From Enterococcus malodoratus ATCC 43197 (lineage in GTDB: Bacteria > Bacillota > Bacilli > Lactobacillales > Enterococcaceae), in contig NZ_KE136483.1 in NCBI RefSeq assembly GCF_000407185.1, forward strand, positions 248,001-312,000: 64,000 nucleotides of DNA, given 5' to 3'. The notes beneath the pieces are model-generated. The model was not told the origin of the DNA. It searched no databases and saw only the letters and a list, made by a program, of their open reading frames with translations. Positions 50,226 through 58,919 of the stretch are shown in pieces. How positions within the stretch are numbered: position 1 is the first letter of the stretch; every line of letters begins with the position of its first letter. The position numbers and the translations under genes are program-made.

Positions 50226-52907
50226 ATGAAAAATAAAACGTATCTAAAGGCAAGTTTCCGCGAAATCATATATTCAAAAGGACGCTTTATTTCAATCGTT
50301 CTGATTATACTATTAGGCACATTGCTGTATGTCGGGATCAAAGCTACAGGCCCGATCTTGAATCAATCTGCAAGTCAATATGTTGATAAGCAGGAATTAT
50401 CGAATCTGCAAATCATTTCAACTGGCGGATTGACAGAAGAGGATGAAAAATTAGCAGAGGAAATTCCCGGAGCCAAAGTCGAGAGTGGTCATCAGCTTTT
50501 TTATGCAGATCGTGCTAAGAATCAAGTGGTCAAATTATATTCTTACGACAAAGCAAATCAGCAGAATCAATTAATTCTTAAAGAAGGACGGCTGCCGAAA
50601 AAAGAGAATGAACTTGTTTTGGATGTTAAAGCCAAAGAAGAAGGCTATCGTCTAAATCAAAGCTACCAGATCAACCAATCCGATCAATTGAAACGCAAAA
50701 AGTTTAAAATCGTAGGCTTTGTACAATCACCAATCTATATAAGTACGGAAGAACGCGGATTATCCAACGTTGGAAACGGCAGTGTAGATTTCTTTGCCTA
50801 TTTGCCAGAAAGCAATTTTACGAACGAAGTAAAATCGGTCATCTATGTTCGCTTTGAAAATGTCCACGGAAAAGGGACCTATGGTAAAGCTTACGAAAAA
50901 ATGATGGATAAAAATATCGAGAAGGTCGAAAAAATCTTCGCCGATCGGCCGAAAGAACGGGCAACAGAAATCAAAGAAGAAGCAGATAAAGAATTGCTGC
51001 CGAAAAAAGCGGAAGTGGCGGACAATCTCGCAAAATTGGATGCTGGTCAAAAAGAGCTGGACCAAGCTAAACGACAGCTAGAACAACAGGCGGCTATGAT
51101 GCCGACTGAAAATCCACAATTCACACAGGCTCAAGCAGGATTAGCACAGCAGCAACAGGCACTTGATAGCAATCGAGCGACTTTAGTCTCGGCGCAGCAA
51201 AAAATTAGCGATAGCGAAAATGAAATCAATGAGTTAAAAACGCCCAGCTATTCTTATGATCAGCGAGCGGATAATCCGGGTTTTCAAGAGTATGGTGATC
51301 TTTCCGATAGAATTGCGGCGATTGCCAATGTCTTCCCAGTCTTTTTCTTTTTTATCGCGGCCTTAATCACATTTACAACGATGACTCGAATGGTGGAAGA
51401 AAACCGCCGAGAAATTGGTACGTTAAAGGCATTAGGCTATTCACGTTTTGAAATAGCGATCAAGTATATTATTTATGCTTTATCGGCGGCCGCTATTGGG
51501 ATTGTTTTGGGTTCCGTAATTGGTACCCATACGCTGCCGCGATTAGTTTTTGAGCTTTCAAGTGATCGTTACAATTTCCCAGGAGTAACAGCTTTCTACT
51601 TATCACGTCCGATCATTCAGGCAACGGTCGCTTTCTTATTCGCCAGCTTAGGTGCGGCGTTACTTGTCTTGTTAAAGGAACTGCATGAAAAGCCAGCAGA
51701 ACTATTACAACCGAAGGCGCCGAAACCGGGCAAACGAATCTTCTTAGAACGGATCAAGCCAATTTGGTCACGGATGAGTTTCAATTCAAAAGTTAGTTAT
51801 CGAAATCTATTTCGTTATAAGTCACGAATGATTATGGCCGTGATCGGAATCGCTGGTTGTGCGGCGTTGATGGTTGCGGGAGTGGGTTTGAAAGATTCGC
51901 TTAGTTCTGTCGGTGACAAACAGTTTGGACCAATTATTGATTATGATGCAATCGTTACACTAAAAGATCAGCCGGATAAGGCGGCAGTCGAAACAATTTT
52001 TTCGGATAATAAAAAGATTACGAGTGATTTGGCTACAATGAATCAAACAGTCGAGTTGAAACAAAAAGGACAAGCCAATCAAAAATTGACTATGATGGTA
52101 CCCGATGATCGTCAAAAATTTGAAGAGTATCTTCATTTAAAGAAACAAGGAAAAGCTTTCTCATTACCTAATAATGGCGCCGTGATCACGCAAAAAATGG
52201 CTGAGTTATTTGATTTAGCGAAAGGTGACAGCTTAACAGTCTATGATGAAGATCAGCAAACCTTTAAAATAAAGATTGCGAATATCACGGATAATTATTT
52301 AGGAAACTTCCTATACTTATCAAAAGACTATTATCAAAAGGCTCGAGGAAAAGATTTCGTCGCAAATAGTTATTTATTGAAAAGTAAAAGGTTAACCAAT
52401 GTGGAAGAAAAAGAGTTGTCACAAAAACTTTTGGGATCAGATCAGGTGACGAATACGTCGTTTATGTCTACTCAAATCGAGACCCAAGAACATTCGATGG
52501 ATAATCTCGATGGGATTGTTTGGATCTTTGTCGTCCTATCAGGTCTGTTGGCGTTTATCGTATTATACAATTTGACCAATATAAATGTATCTGAACGTTT
52601 GCGCGAATTATCTACGATCAAAGTATTGGGCTTTTATGATCGAGAAGTCACTTCTTATATTTTCCGTGAAAACTTTGTCTTTACAATATTAGGAATTTTG
52701 TTTGGTTATGGTCTAGGAATTGTTTTAACGAAGTTTATTTTAGTACAAGCGTCGATGGAGACGATTACCTTCCCATTAGTGGTTCGTTCAGGTGCATATC
52801 TCCTTTCAGGCGGATTAACGATTCTTTTCTCCGTGATCGTGATGATCGCAACGCATTTTCGTTTAAGGCATATAAATATGATTGATGCGCTAAAATCGAA
52901 TGAATAA
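50226..52907 (+). CDS. Large FtsX-domain ABC permease without adjacent ATPase
   Basis: 893 residues. An N-terminal helix (FISIVLIILLGTLLYVG) is followed by a long extracellular region with a Gln/Ala/Lys-rich coiled coil at about 255-335. The first FtsX block of three helices (VFPVFFFFIAALITFTTMTR... to LHEKPAELLQ) comes next. Then a second extracellular part and a last block starting IVWIFVVLSGLLAFIVLYNL and ending RHINMIDALKSNE. This duplicated MacB/FtsX layout usually pairs with a LolD-type ATPase; none is adjacent, the nearest being the unrelated locus at 58071. Likely exports or responds to peptides or lipids. Confidence 0.85.
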   Translation: MKNKTYLKASFREIIYSKGRFISIVLIILLGTLLYVGIKATGPILNQSASQYVDKQELSNLQIISTGGLTEEDEKLAEEIPGAKVESGHQLFYADRAKNQVVKLYSYDKANQQNQLILKEGRLPKKENELVLDVKAKEEGYRLNQSYQINQSDQLKRKKFKIVGFVQSPIYISTEERGLSNVGNGSVDFFAYLPESNFTNEVKSVIYVRFENVHGKGTYGKAYEKMMDKNIEKVEKIFADRPKERATEIKEEADKELLPKKAEVADNLAKLDAGQKELDQAKRQLEQQAAMMPTENPQFTQAQAGLAQQQQALDSNRATLVSAQQKISDSENEINELKTPSYSYDQRADNPGFQEYGDLSDRIAAIANVFPVFFFFIAALITFTTMTRMVEENRREIGTLKALGYSRFEIAIKYIIYALSAAAIGIVLGSVIGTHTLPRLVFELSSDRYNFPGVTAFYLSRPIIQATVAFLFASLGAALLVLLKELHEKPAELLQPKAPKPGKRIFLERIKPIWSRMSFNSKVSYRNLFRYKSRMIMAVIGIAGCAALMVAGVGLKDSLSSVGDKQFGPIIDYDAIVTLKDQPDKAAVETIFSDNKKITSDLATMNQTVELKQKGQANQKLTMMVPDDRQKFEEYLHLKKQGKAFSLPNNGAVITQKMAELFDLAKGDSLTVYDEDQQTFKIKIANITDNYLGNFLYLSKDYYQKARGKDFVANSYLLKSKRLTNVEEKELSQKLLGSDQVTNTSFMSTQIETQEHSMDNLDGIVWIFVVLSGLLAFIVLYNLTNINVSERLRELSTIKVLGFYDREVTSYIFRENFVFTILGILFGYGLGIVLTKFILVQASMETITFPLVVRSGAYLLSGGLTILFSVIVMIATHFRLRHINMIDALKSNE

Positions 52908-52925
52908 ATTCTTAATAAAAAAGCG

Positions 52926-52954
52926 TTGACAAAAATTTTTTGCAAGTCTATGCT
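52926..52954 (+). promoter_or_regulatory. Promoter of the thrS T-box leader
   Basis: TTGACA (52926-52931), 17-bp spacer, TATGCT (52949-52954). Confidence 0.75.
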
Positions 52955-52959
52955 TTAGT

Positions 52960-53192
52960 CAATAGTTGAATGCAGTGAGAAGGACAAGAATTGATTTTGT
53001 ACTCGCCACAAGAGAAAGAAGCCGCGGCTGGAAGCTTCTGGTTGAGGAAATCAGTTTACAACCTTTGAGTGACCTAAAAAGGTCCGGCTGATGCCCGTTA
53101 CGCATCTTACGAGCCAAAAAGGTGCATACTTTTTGGAAACTTGGGTGGTAACACGTTTATTCACGTCCCTATTTGATAGGGACGTTTTTTTA
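52960..53192 (+). ncRNA. T-box leader, threonine type
   Basis: The T-box sequence is GGGTGGTAACACG (53143-53155). It is followed by a terminator (ACGTCCCTA with TAGGGACGT, 53163-53185, T run). Stem I can be drawn: AAGG/CCTT at the base and ATTGATTT/AAATCAGT above an internal loop whose 3' side, TTACAA, holds the Thr codon ACA as the likely specifier (ACC follows directly). An AGAAGC/GCTTCT apical stem carries a GGCTGG loop. Uncharged tRNA-Thr should stabilise the antiterminator and raise thrS expression. Confidence 0.88.
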
Positions 53193-53285
53193 TTGAAAAC
53201 CCTTTAGACCTTTTGTTAAAATTAGAAGAAACAAGTATATATTAATAAGCGTCTTACTGATAAAAGCGGATCGGAGTTGAGTAGA

Positions 53286-55190
53286 ATGTCAAAGGAAATC
53301 GAAATTGTTTTACCGGATGGAAATAAGCAAAAGGTGGCAGAAAACACCACCTTGTTTGAAATAAAAAATCAATTGATGGAAGAAGCAGTTGTCGGCAGTA
53401 TTGATGGCGAAGTCGTTGACTTATCAACTCCTGTTAAGAAGAATGCTGAGATTGCCTTTTATGATTGTTCATCTACTGAAGGAACGACAGCGATTTGTCA
53501 GTTAGTCAGTCTTTTGCTGGAAGAGGCCATCAAAACGCATTATCCTGAAGCTCTCTTTGCGAAGTCGCAGCAAGAAGAACAAACGATTTGGGTCGACCTG
53601 CGGGTGAAACAACCATTGAGTGCCCTTGTTTTGAAAGATTTAGAACACCACATTAAGAAGCAACTTAAGGCCAATACACCAATCGAAAGTGCGGCAATGA
53701 CTGTTTCAGAGGCTAAAGAAGTATTCAAAGAAAATGAGTTGAAAATGTTCTCCTTGACCGAACTAGAATCGGATCGAGTAGTTTTTGTCTATTCTTTTGG
53801 CAATGTGACGGAGTATTTTCTTGAACCAATGGCACTTGAATTAACAACTGCTAGGTATTTTTCATTGTTAAAAGTTTCAGGAGCCTATTGGCAAGGCAAT
53901 CCGGACAATGAGATGCTGCAACGGGTTATGGGTGTCGTCTTTGCTGAGAAGGCACAACTATTAGCGCATTTAGATTATTTGGAAGAGTCGGAAAAACGGA
54001 GCCACCAAAAATTAGGCAAAGAACTAGATTTGTTTATGTTTTCAGAAGAAGCCCCTGGAATGCCTTTTTACTTGGAAAATGGATTGATCATTCGAAATGA
54101 GTTACAGAAATTTTTACGCGAACTGCAAGCCAAGTATGACTATAAAGAAGTAAAAACCCCCTTAATCTTGAATCAACGTTTGTGGGAACGTTCAGGTCAT
54201 TGGGATCATTATAAAAATAATATGTACTTTACGAAGGTTGCTGATGAGGATTATGCTTTGAAACCGATGAACTGTCCCGGTCATTGCTTAATCTACAAGG
54301 ACCGTAAACGTTCTTATCGGGATCTGCCGATGCGCATGGCGGAGTTTGGGCAAGTTCATCGCCACGAATTCAGTGGGGCGTTGAATGGCTTACTGAGAGT
54401 TCGGACCTTCTGTCAAGACGATGCACATATCTTTGTACGCCAGGATCAGATCGAGCAGGAGATTGCCTTGGCGCTAAAAATTATTGACGAAGTTTACAAG
54501 ATTTTTGGTTTTGAATATGCAGTTGAACTTTCGACTCGTCCAGATAATTTTATGGGTGAAATCGAATTGTGGGACGAAGCAGAAGCATCATTAGGAAAAG
54601 TATTGACGGATTTAGGTTATAAATACAATATCAACGAAGGCGATGGAGCCTTTTACGGACCTAAAATCGATATTCATATCAAAGATGCTTTGAATCGCAG
54701 CCATCAATGTGCGACGGTTCAATTGGATTTCCAAATGCCGGAAAAATTTGATTTAACTTATGTCGATGAAAATAATCAAGAGGCCCAGCCGGTTATGATT
54801 CACCGGGCAGTTTTTGGGTCATTGGATCGCTTCTTGGGAATATTAATCGAACATTATGCTGGTGCATTTCCATTTTGGTTGGCGCCTAAACAAGTTGCGT
54901 TAATCAACGTTGCCCAGACCCATGCAGCAGGGGTAGAAGATTTATTTCATGAACTACACGCTGCTGGAATTCGCGTGGAAAAAGATTTGCGGAATGAAAA
55001 ATTAGGGAAAAAAATCCGTGATGCGGAAATGCGGAAAATTCCTTATATTTTAGTGATTGGTGATAAAGAATTAGCAGAAGGGACCTTCGCGGTTCGTAAA
55101 CATGGCAGTGACACGATTAAGCAGATGGAGAAAGCTGATTTCATAGACACGCTTAAGCAGCAGATGCAAGAAAAGAACCATCAACAATAA
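53286..55190 (+). CDS. thrS: Threonyl-tRNA synthetase with degenerate editing domain
   Basis: 634 residues from ATG 53286 (GGAG upstream). Layout: TGS (1-60), N2 editing-like domain (60-235), class II core, anticodon domain (about 530-634). The catalytic Zn ligands are intact: Cys in MNCPGHC, His in CQDDAHIFV and His in IHRAVFGSLDRF. In the N2 domain all four editing residues are lost. The HxxxH pair corresponding to E. coli His73/His77 reads Gln72 and Leu76 (ICQLVSLLLEEA). The CxxxH pair (Cys182/His186) reads Phe178 and Met182 (EYFLEPMALE). It should charge tRNA-Thr but not clear Ser-tRNA-Thr. Controlled by the T-box upstream; probably a second ThrRS. Confidence 0.9.
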   Translation: MSKEIEIVLPDGNKQKVAENTTLFEIKNQLMEEAVVGSIDGEVVDLSTPVKKNAEIAFYDCSSTEGTTAICQLVSLLLEEAIKTHYPEALFAKSQQEEQTIWVDLRVKQPLSALVLKDLEHHIKKQLKANTPIESAAMTVSEAKEVFKENELKMFSLTELESDRVVFVYSFGNVTEYFLEPMALELTTARYFSLLKVSGAYWQGNPDNEMLQRVMGVVFAEKAQLLAHLDYLEESEKRSHQKLGKELDLFMFSEEAPGMPFYLENGLIIRNELQKFLRELQAKYDYKEVKTPLILNQRLWERSGHWDHYKNNMYFTKVADEDYALKPMNCPGHCLIYKDRKRSYRDLPMRMAEFGQVHRHEFSGALNGLLRVRTFCQDDAHIFVRQDQIEQEIALALKIIDEVYKIFGFEYAVELSTRPDNFMGEIELWDEAEASLGKVLTDLGYKYNINEGDGAFYGPKIDIHIKDALNRSHQCATVQLDFQMPEKFDLTYVDENNQEAQPVMIHRAVFGSLDRFLGILIEHYAGAFPFWLAPKQVALINVAQTHAAGVEDLFHELHAAGIRVEKDLRNEKLGKKIRDAEMRKIPYILVIGDKELAEGTFAVRKHGSDTIKQMEKADFIDTLKQQMQEKNHQQ

Positions 55191-55214
55191 TATATTCGGT
55201 TTTAGATAACGCCG

Positions 55215-56266
55215 ATTGTAAAATTAAGCTAGACAACTAAAAAAGCCATTTGTGCTACACTCAAAATAGTTCTGACCAAAGAATTATAAGGAGTGAGTAC
55301 AAATGACCTATACCCATCTTACAACGGATGAACTTGTAATGATAGAGTCTTATTTCAAAATAAATCAATCTGTTGCGAAAACTGCGCATTGCTTGAATCG
55401 TTCAAGACAAACGATCCATAAAGTATACCTATTCTTCAAGCAAGGAAAATCAGCCTTAGAATACTATCAACAGTATAAGAAAAACAAATCAAACTGTGGT
55501 AGACGCCCGCTTGTTTTACCCGAGGAACAATCAGAATATATTCAAAGAAAGGTTGTTCAAGGATGGACACCCGATGTGATTGTTGGTCGTGCAGCGTTTC
55601 CTATTCGTTGTTCTGCTCGTACCATTTATCGTATGTTCAAAAAGGGGCTATTTAATCCTTCTGACTTACCGATGAAAGGCAAGCGTAAACCGAATGGACA
55701 TCAAGAAAGGCGTGGAAAACAAGCTTTCCGCCGCTCTATTCATGAACGTGAAAAAGATTATAGCCAATTCTCAAATGAGTTTGGTCACCTTGAAGGTGAC
55801 ACTATCGTAGGTCTGAAACATAAAAGTGCTGTAATTACCTTAGTTGAACGATTATCAAAAGTTATCATCACATTGAAACCGTGTGGTAGACAAGCGATTG
55901 ATATTGAAAAAAAATTAAATCATTGGTTTGAATCTGTACCGAAAAATCTATTCAAATCCATCACTTTTGATTGTGGAAAGGAATTTTCAAATTGGAAACA
56001 AATCAGTAATGCCAATGATATTGCCATTTATTTCGCTGATCCAGGAACGCCGTCTCAAAGAGGCCTAAACGAGAATTCTAACGGATTGTTACGTAGAGAT
56101 GGTTTATTGAAATCTATGGATTTCAATTCAGTAGATGAATCTTTTATTCAATCTGTCACATCTAAACGAAATAATATTCCTAGAAAATCACTGGATTATC
56201 GAACACCTTTGGAAGTATTTTTGAGTTACGTAAGTATTGATGATTTGTCTAACTTAATTTGACAAT
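55215..56266 (+). mobile_element. IS30-family insertion sequence
   Basis: 1052 bp bounded by 22-bp terminal inverted repeats (55215-55236 and 56245-56266) with two mismatches. The right repeat overlaps the transposase stop codon. One full-length transposase. Inserted directly downstream of thrS. The usual 2-3 bp target duplication is not obvious (CCG on the left, TAA on the right). AGATAAC occurs a few bases outside both ends, which I cannot explain as a normal duplication. Confidence 0.85.
55303..56262 (+). CDS. IS30-family transposase
   Basis: 319 residues. The N-terminal helix-turn-helix region is LTTDELVMIESYFKINQS with AKTAHCLNRSRQTIHKVY. The DDE core is GHLEGDTIVGLKHKSAVIT (first Asp), ITFDCGKEFSNWK (second Asp) and PSQRGLNENSNGLLR (Glu), with the typical IS30 spacing. 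The end RTPLEVFLSYV matches the family. RBS AAGGAGTG. Intact, so the element may be active. Confidence 0.93.
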   Translation: MTYTHLTTDELVMIESYFKINQSVAKTAHCLNRSRQTIHKVYLFFKQGKSALEYYQQYKKNKSNCGRRPLVLPEEQSEYIQRKVVQGWTPDVIVGRAAFPIRCSARTIYRMFKKGLFNPSDLPMKGKRKPNGHQERRGKQAFRRSIHEREKDYSQFSNEFGHLEGDTIVGLKHKSAVITLVERLSKVIITLKPCGRQAIDIEKKLNHWFESVPKNLFKSITFDCGKEFSNWKQISNANDIAIYFADPGTPSQRGLNENSNGLLRRDGLLKSMDFNSVDESFIQSVTSKRNNIPRKSLDYRTPLEVFLSYVSIDDLSNLI

Positions 56267-56278
56267 TAAGATAACCAA

Positions 56279-56309
56279 AAAAACGCTGAAGTTCACTTCA
56301 GCGTTTTTT
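56279..56309. terminator. Bidirectional terminator
   Basis: Perfect 12-bp stem AAACGCTGAAGT with a 2-base loop. It overlaps the stop of the TetR gene. Before the IS30 insertion it probably also served thrS. Confidence 0.85.
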
Positions 56310-56888
56310 AATGCCCTTAAGTAACCACTCAGTTTTAAAACGAAAATCTTTTAATAATTCTTCTTCGCCCCATTGATTCGCTAACATGTCTGTTAAGGAA
56401 TCGATTACCAGCTTCATTGAGAAATATAGAAAGCTGATCTGTTCCTCTAATGTAGGCATGGCGAAATTATTTTTTTCCAAAAGTTTTTCCCAAGCTTCAA
56501 CACCATGATCCGCTTTTGGTCGATATGAAAAAAGATAGCTGTTTTGTGCTAAGAGAACTAACTGGCGATAGCGATCAGAACGTTCATCTAAATCGACGTA
56601 CAGTAACAAAAATGCTTCGATTCCTTGAAAAAAATCATCCTCTTGCTGGGTCATATAGTCGATGATCTCGCCATGTACCTGACCAGCATAAAAATGGATC
56701 AAATAATCATAGGCATCGTTTAGGTCCTCAAAGTATTTGTAAAAAATTCCCCGCGACATTTGCAAAGCGCTCACTATTTCGCTGACTTTGACCTGACTGA
56801 CGGGCTTTTCATAAAAAATTGTCAGCAGCAAAGCGCGAATCTCTGCTTGCCGGGTTTCTGGTAAATTTAGAAAAGTTTTTTTCGGCAT
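56298..56888 (-). CDS. TetR-family regulator of the FtsX/ATPase exporter
   Basis: 196 residues from ATG 56888 (GGGGAGG 6-7 bases upstream; the frame extends further but without RBS). Helix-turn-helix is VKVSEIVSALQMSRGIFYKYFED. The C-terminal domain is helical and rich in aromatics. Divergent from the two-gene exporter, with the palindromic operator at 56946-56964 between them, so it likely represses both directions. Confidence 0.86.
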   Translation of the reverse strand: MPKKTFLNLPETRQAEIRALLLTIFYEKPVSQVKVSEIVSALQMSRGIFYKYFEDLNDAYDYLIHFYAGQVHGEIIDYMTQQEDDFFQGIEAFLLLYVDLDERSDRYRQLVLLAQNSYLFSYRPKADHGVEAWEKLLEKNNFAMPTLEEQISFLYFSMKLVIDSLTDMLANQWGEEELLKDFRFKTEWLLKGIKKR

Positions 56889-56945
56889 GGGCTGCCTCCC
56901 CAATGGATAGTCATTTTTTCCTTTAGTATAGCACATGAGCAAAAT

Positions 56946-56964
56946 CGGTGACATTTTGTCACCG
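56946..56964. promoter_or_regulatory. TetR operator, perfect palindrome
   Basis: CGGTGACATTTTGTCACCG has 8-bp perfect arms around TTT. It is centred in the gap between the divergent TetR and permease genes. Confidence 0.75.
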
Positions 56965-56998
56965 GAAGTGTATTCTAACGTTTGAAAGGGTGAGGTAA

Positions 56999-58069
56999 AT
57001 GTTTTTAGCTTGGAAAGAAATTCGCTATGCGAAATTAAGATATGGATTGATCGTGGGTATTATGATCCTCGTCGCCTACGTGGTTTTCATGTTGTCGGGA
57101 TTGGCCAATGGTTTGGCAGATGGCAATCGGACGGCAATCGATGACTGGGGAGCATCAGCGATTATTTTATCGGAAGACAGCAATAAAATCGCCAATGCGT
57201 CACAATTACAAAAAAGTGATACTGATCGTGTAACGGCTAAAGAAAAAGCCGGAGTGGGGATTTACTCCACTGCTGCAGAGAAAAAGAACAACGGTGAAAA
57301 AACCAATGTCTCAATTTTTGGCACTTCTAACGATGCATTTGTCGTACCAAAAGTCATTAAGGGACGATTATACAAAAACGACAACGAAATCATCGTGTCG
57401 GAAAATCTTTTATCAGAAGGCTATAAATTGAATCAGCAGATAAAAGTCAATGATCAAACATTAAAGATTGTTGGTATTACGAAAGAAACGACTTATACAT
57501 TGGCACCAGTGATCTACTTGAATTCAACTACCTTTAAAAATTTGAAATATGGTGCGCAACCAACTGGCAATGAACCGATTAATTTGATTGCGACAAAAGG
57601 TCAAACGACTATCGATAATCAAGAAGGTCAAACAAAATTGGATAAAATGACTCCTGAGACTTTTATCGAGAATATTCCTGGCTACACACCGGAAAAATTA
57701 ACGCTGAATACAATGATTTATTTTCTATTTGTTGTTGTGACCGCGATAATTGGAATCTTTATGTACGTGATCACTTTACAAAAAACATCGATCTTTGGCG
57801 TGATGAAAGCTCAGGGCGTGGCTACTAGCTATCTAGTTCGTTCGATTTTGGCACAGGCTTTTCTAGTAGGAATTATTGGAGTCGCAGTCGCTATTGGTTT
57901 AAGCGTATTGACGAGTTTAATCTTGCCGAGCGCCATGCCGTTTGCGGTTCATTGGTCAGAATGGGCACTGTACAGTGTAATTTTAGTACTTGTTGTGATG
58001 ATCGGCGGCTTATTCTCGATGCGGGCAGTTACTAAAGTTGATCCCGTAACAGCAATTGGAGGGGAATAA
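56999..58069 (+). CDS. FtsX-domain ABC permease
   Basis: 356 residues. One N-terminal helix (LIVGIMILVAYVVFMLSGLA), an extracellular domain (about 40-235), then three helices of an FtsX block (YFLFVVVTAIIGIFMYVI, LAQAFLVGIIGVAVAIGLSV, WALYSVILVLVVMIGGLFSM) and the end KVDPVTAIGGE. Partner of the ATPase starting 1 base after its stop. Family relatives export antimicrobial compounds, heme or lipoproteins. RBS AAAGGGTGAGG. Confidence 0.88.
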   Translation: MFLAWKEIRYAKLRYGLIVGIMILVAYVVFMLSGLANGLADGNRTAIDDWGASAIILSEDSNKIANASQLQKSDTDRVTAKEKAGVGIYSTAAEKKNNGEKTNVSIFGTSNDAFVVPKVIKGRLYKNDNEIIVSENLLSEGYKLNQQIKVNDQTLKIVGITKETTYTLAPVIYLNSTTFKNLKYGAQPTGNEPINLIATKGQTTIDNQEGQTKLDKMTPETFIENIPGYTPEKLTLNTMIYFLFVVVTAIIGIFMYVITLQKTSIFGVMKAQGVATSYLVRSILAQAFLVGIIGVAVAIGLSVLTSLILPSAMPFAVHWSEWALYSVILVLVVMIGGLFSMRAVTKVDPVTAIGGE

Positions 58070-58070
58070 G

Positions 58071-58742
58071 ATGAGTGATATTTTAAGAATGGAAAATATT
58101 ATAAAAAAATTTGGTCAAGGGCACACAGAAGTGACTGCGTTAAAAAATATCGATTTTACTGTTGCACAAGGCGAATTTATCAGTGTAATTGGACCATCAG
58201 GCTCAGGGAAGAGTACGTTCCTAACGATTGCTGGTGGGCTGCAATCTCCAACAGAAGGAAAAATAACCATTAATGGAGCAGATTTTGGTCAAATGAACGA
58301 GAAGGATCGATCAAAGGCGCGCTTCAAAGAGATTGGGTTTATTTTACAAAGTTCAAATTTGATTCCCTTTCTAAAGGTTCAAGAACAATTTCAATTAGTA
58401 GAAAAAATCGAGCAAGAAAAAAATACGGCAAAAATTGAAGAGCTGTTGAAATCTTTGGATATTTGGGAACTGCGAGAACAGTATCCGAAAGAACTATCCG
58501 GTGGAGAACGTCAACGAGTGGCCATCGCGCGTTCATTATTCAATGATCCGCAATTAATTTTAGCAGACGAACCAACAGCCAGTCTTGACTCTGATCATGC
58601 TTATGATGTCGTAAAACTCTTAGCCAAAGAAGCTCATGAGCGCAGCAAAGCGATCGTTATGGTCACTCATGATGAACGAATGACGCAGTGGAGCGACAAA
58701 GTTTATCAAATGAAAGACGGAAAACTTTTAATGAAAGAATAG
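58071..58742 (+). CDS. ABC ATPase (LolD/MacB type)
   Basis: 223 residues from ATG 58071 (GGAGGGG upstream, overlapping the permease end). Walker A is GPSGSGKSTFLTIAGG, Q-loop FILQSSNLIPFL, signature LSGGERQRVAIARSL, Walker B LILADEPTASLDSD, H-loop MVTHDERM. Forms a MacB-like exporter with the upstream permease under the TetR repressor. Confidence 0.9.
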   Translation: MSDILRMENIIKKFGQGHTEVTALKNIDFTVAQGEFISVIGPSGSGKSTFLTIAGGLQSPTEGKITINGADFGQMNEKDRSKARFKEIGFILQSSNLIPFLKVQEQFQLVEKIEQEKNTAKIEELLKSLDIWELREQYPKELSGGERQRVAIARSLFNDPQLILADEPTASLDSDHAYDVVKLLAKEAHERSKAIVMVTHDERMTQWSDKVYQMKDGKLLMKE

Positions 58743-58919
58743 TTGCTAAATAGCCCATTTCCTGTGTATGATAGTCTGGTTGACAATTGCTGGTTCTGCT
58801 ATTTTCGGTTTCACTATGTTTGAATACCAATGATAAGGTTGCAAAAATTTTATCTTATTAATGAACTAGTAGTTTATCAGTTGATTAGAAAAATCAATTT
58901 TTTAGAAAGCAGGAAATCC

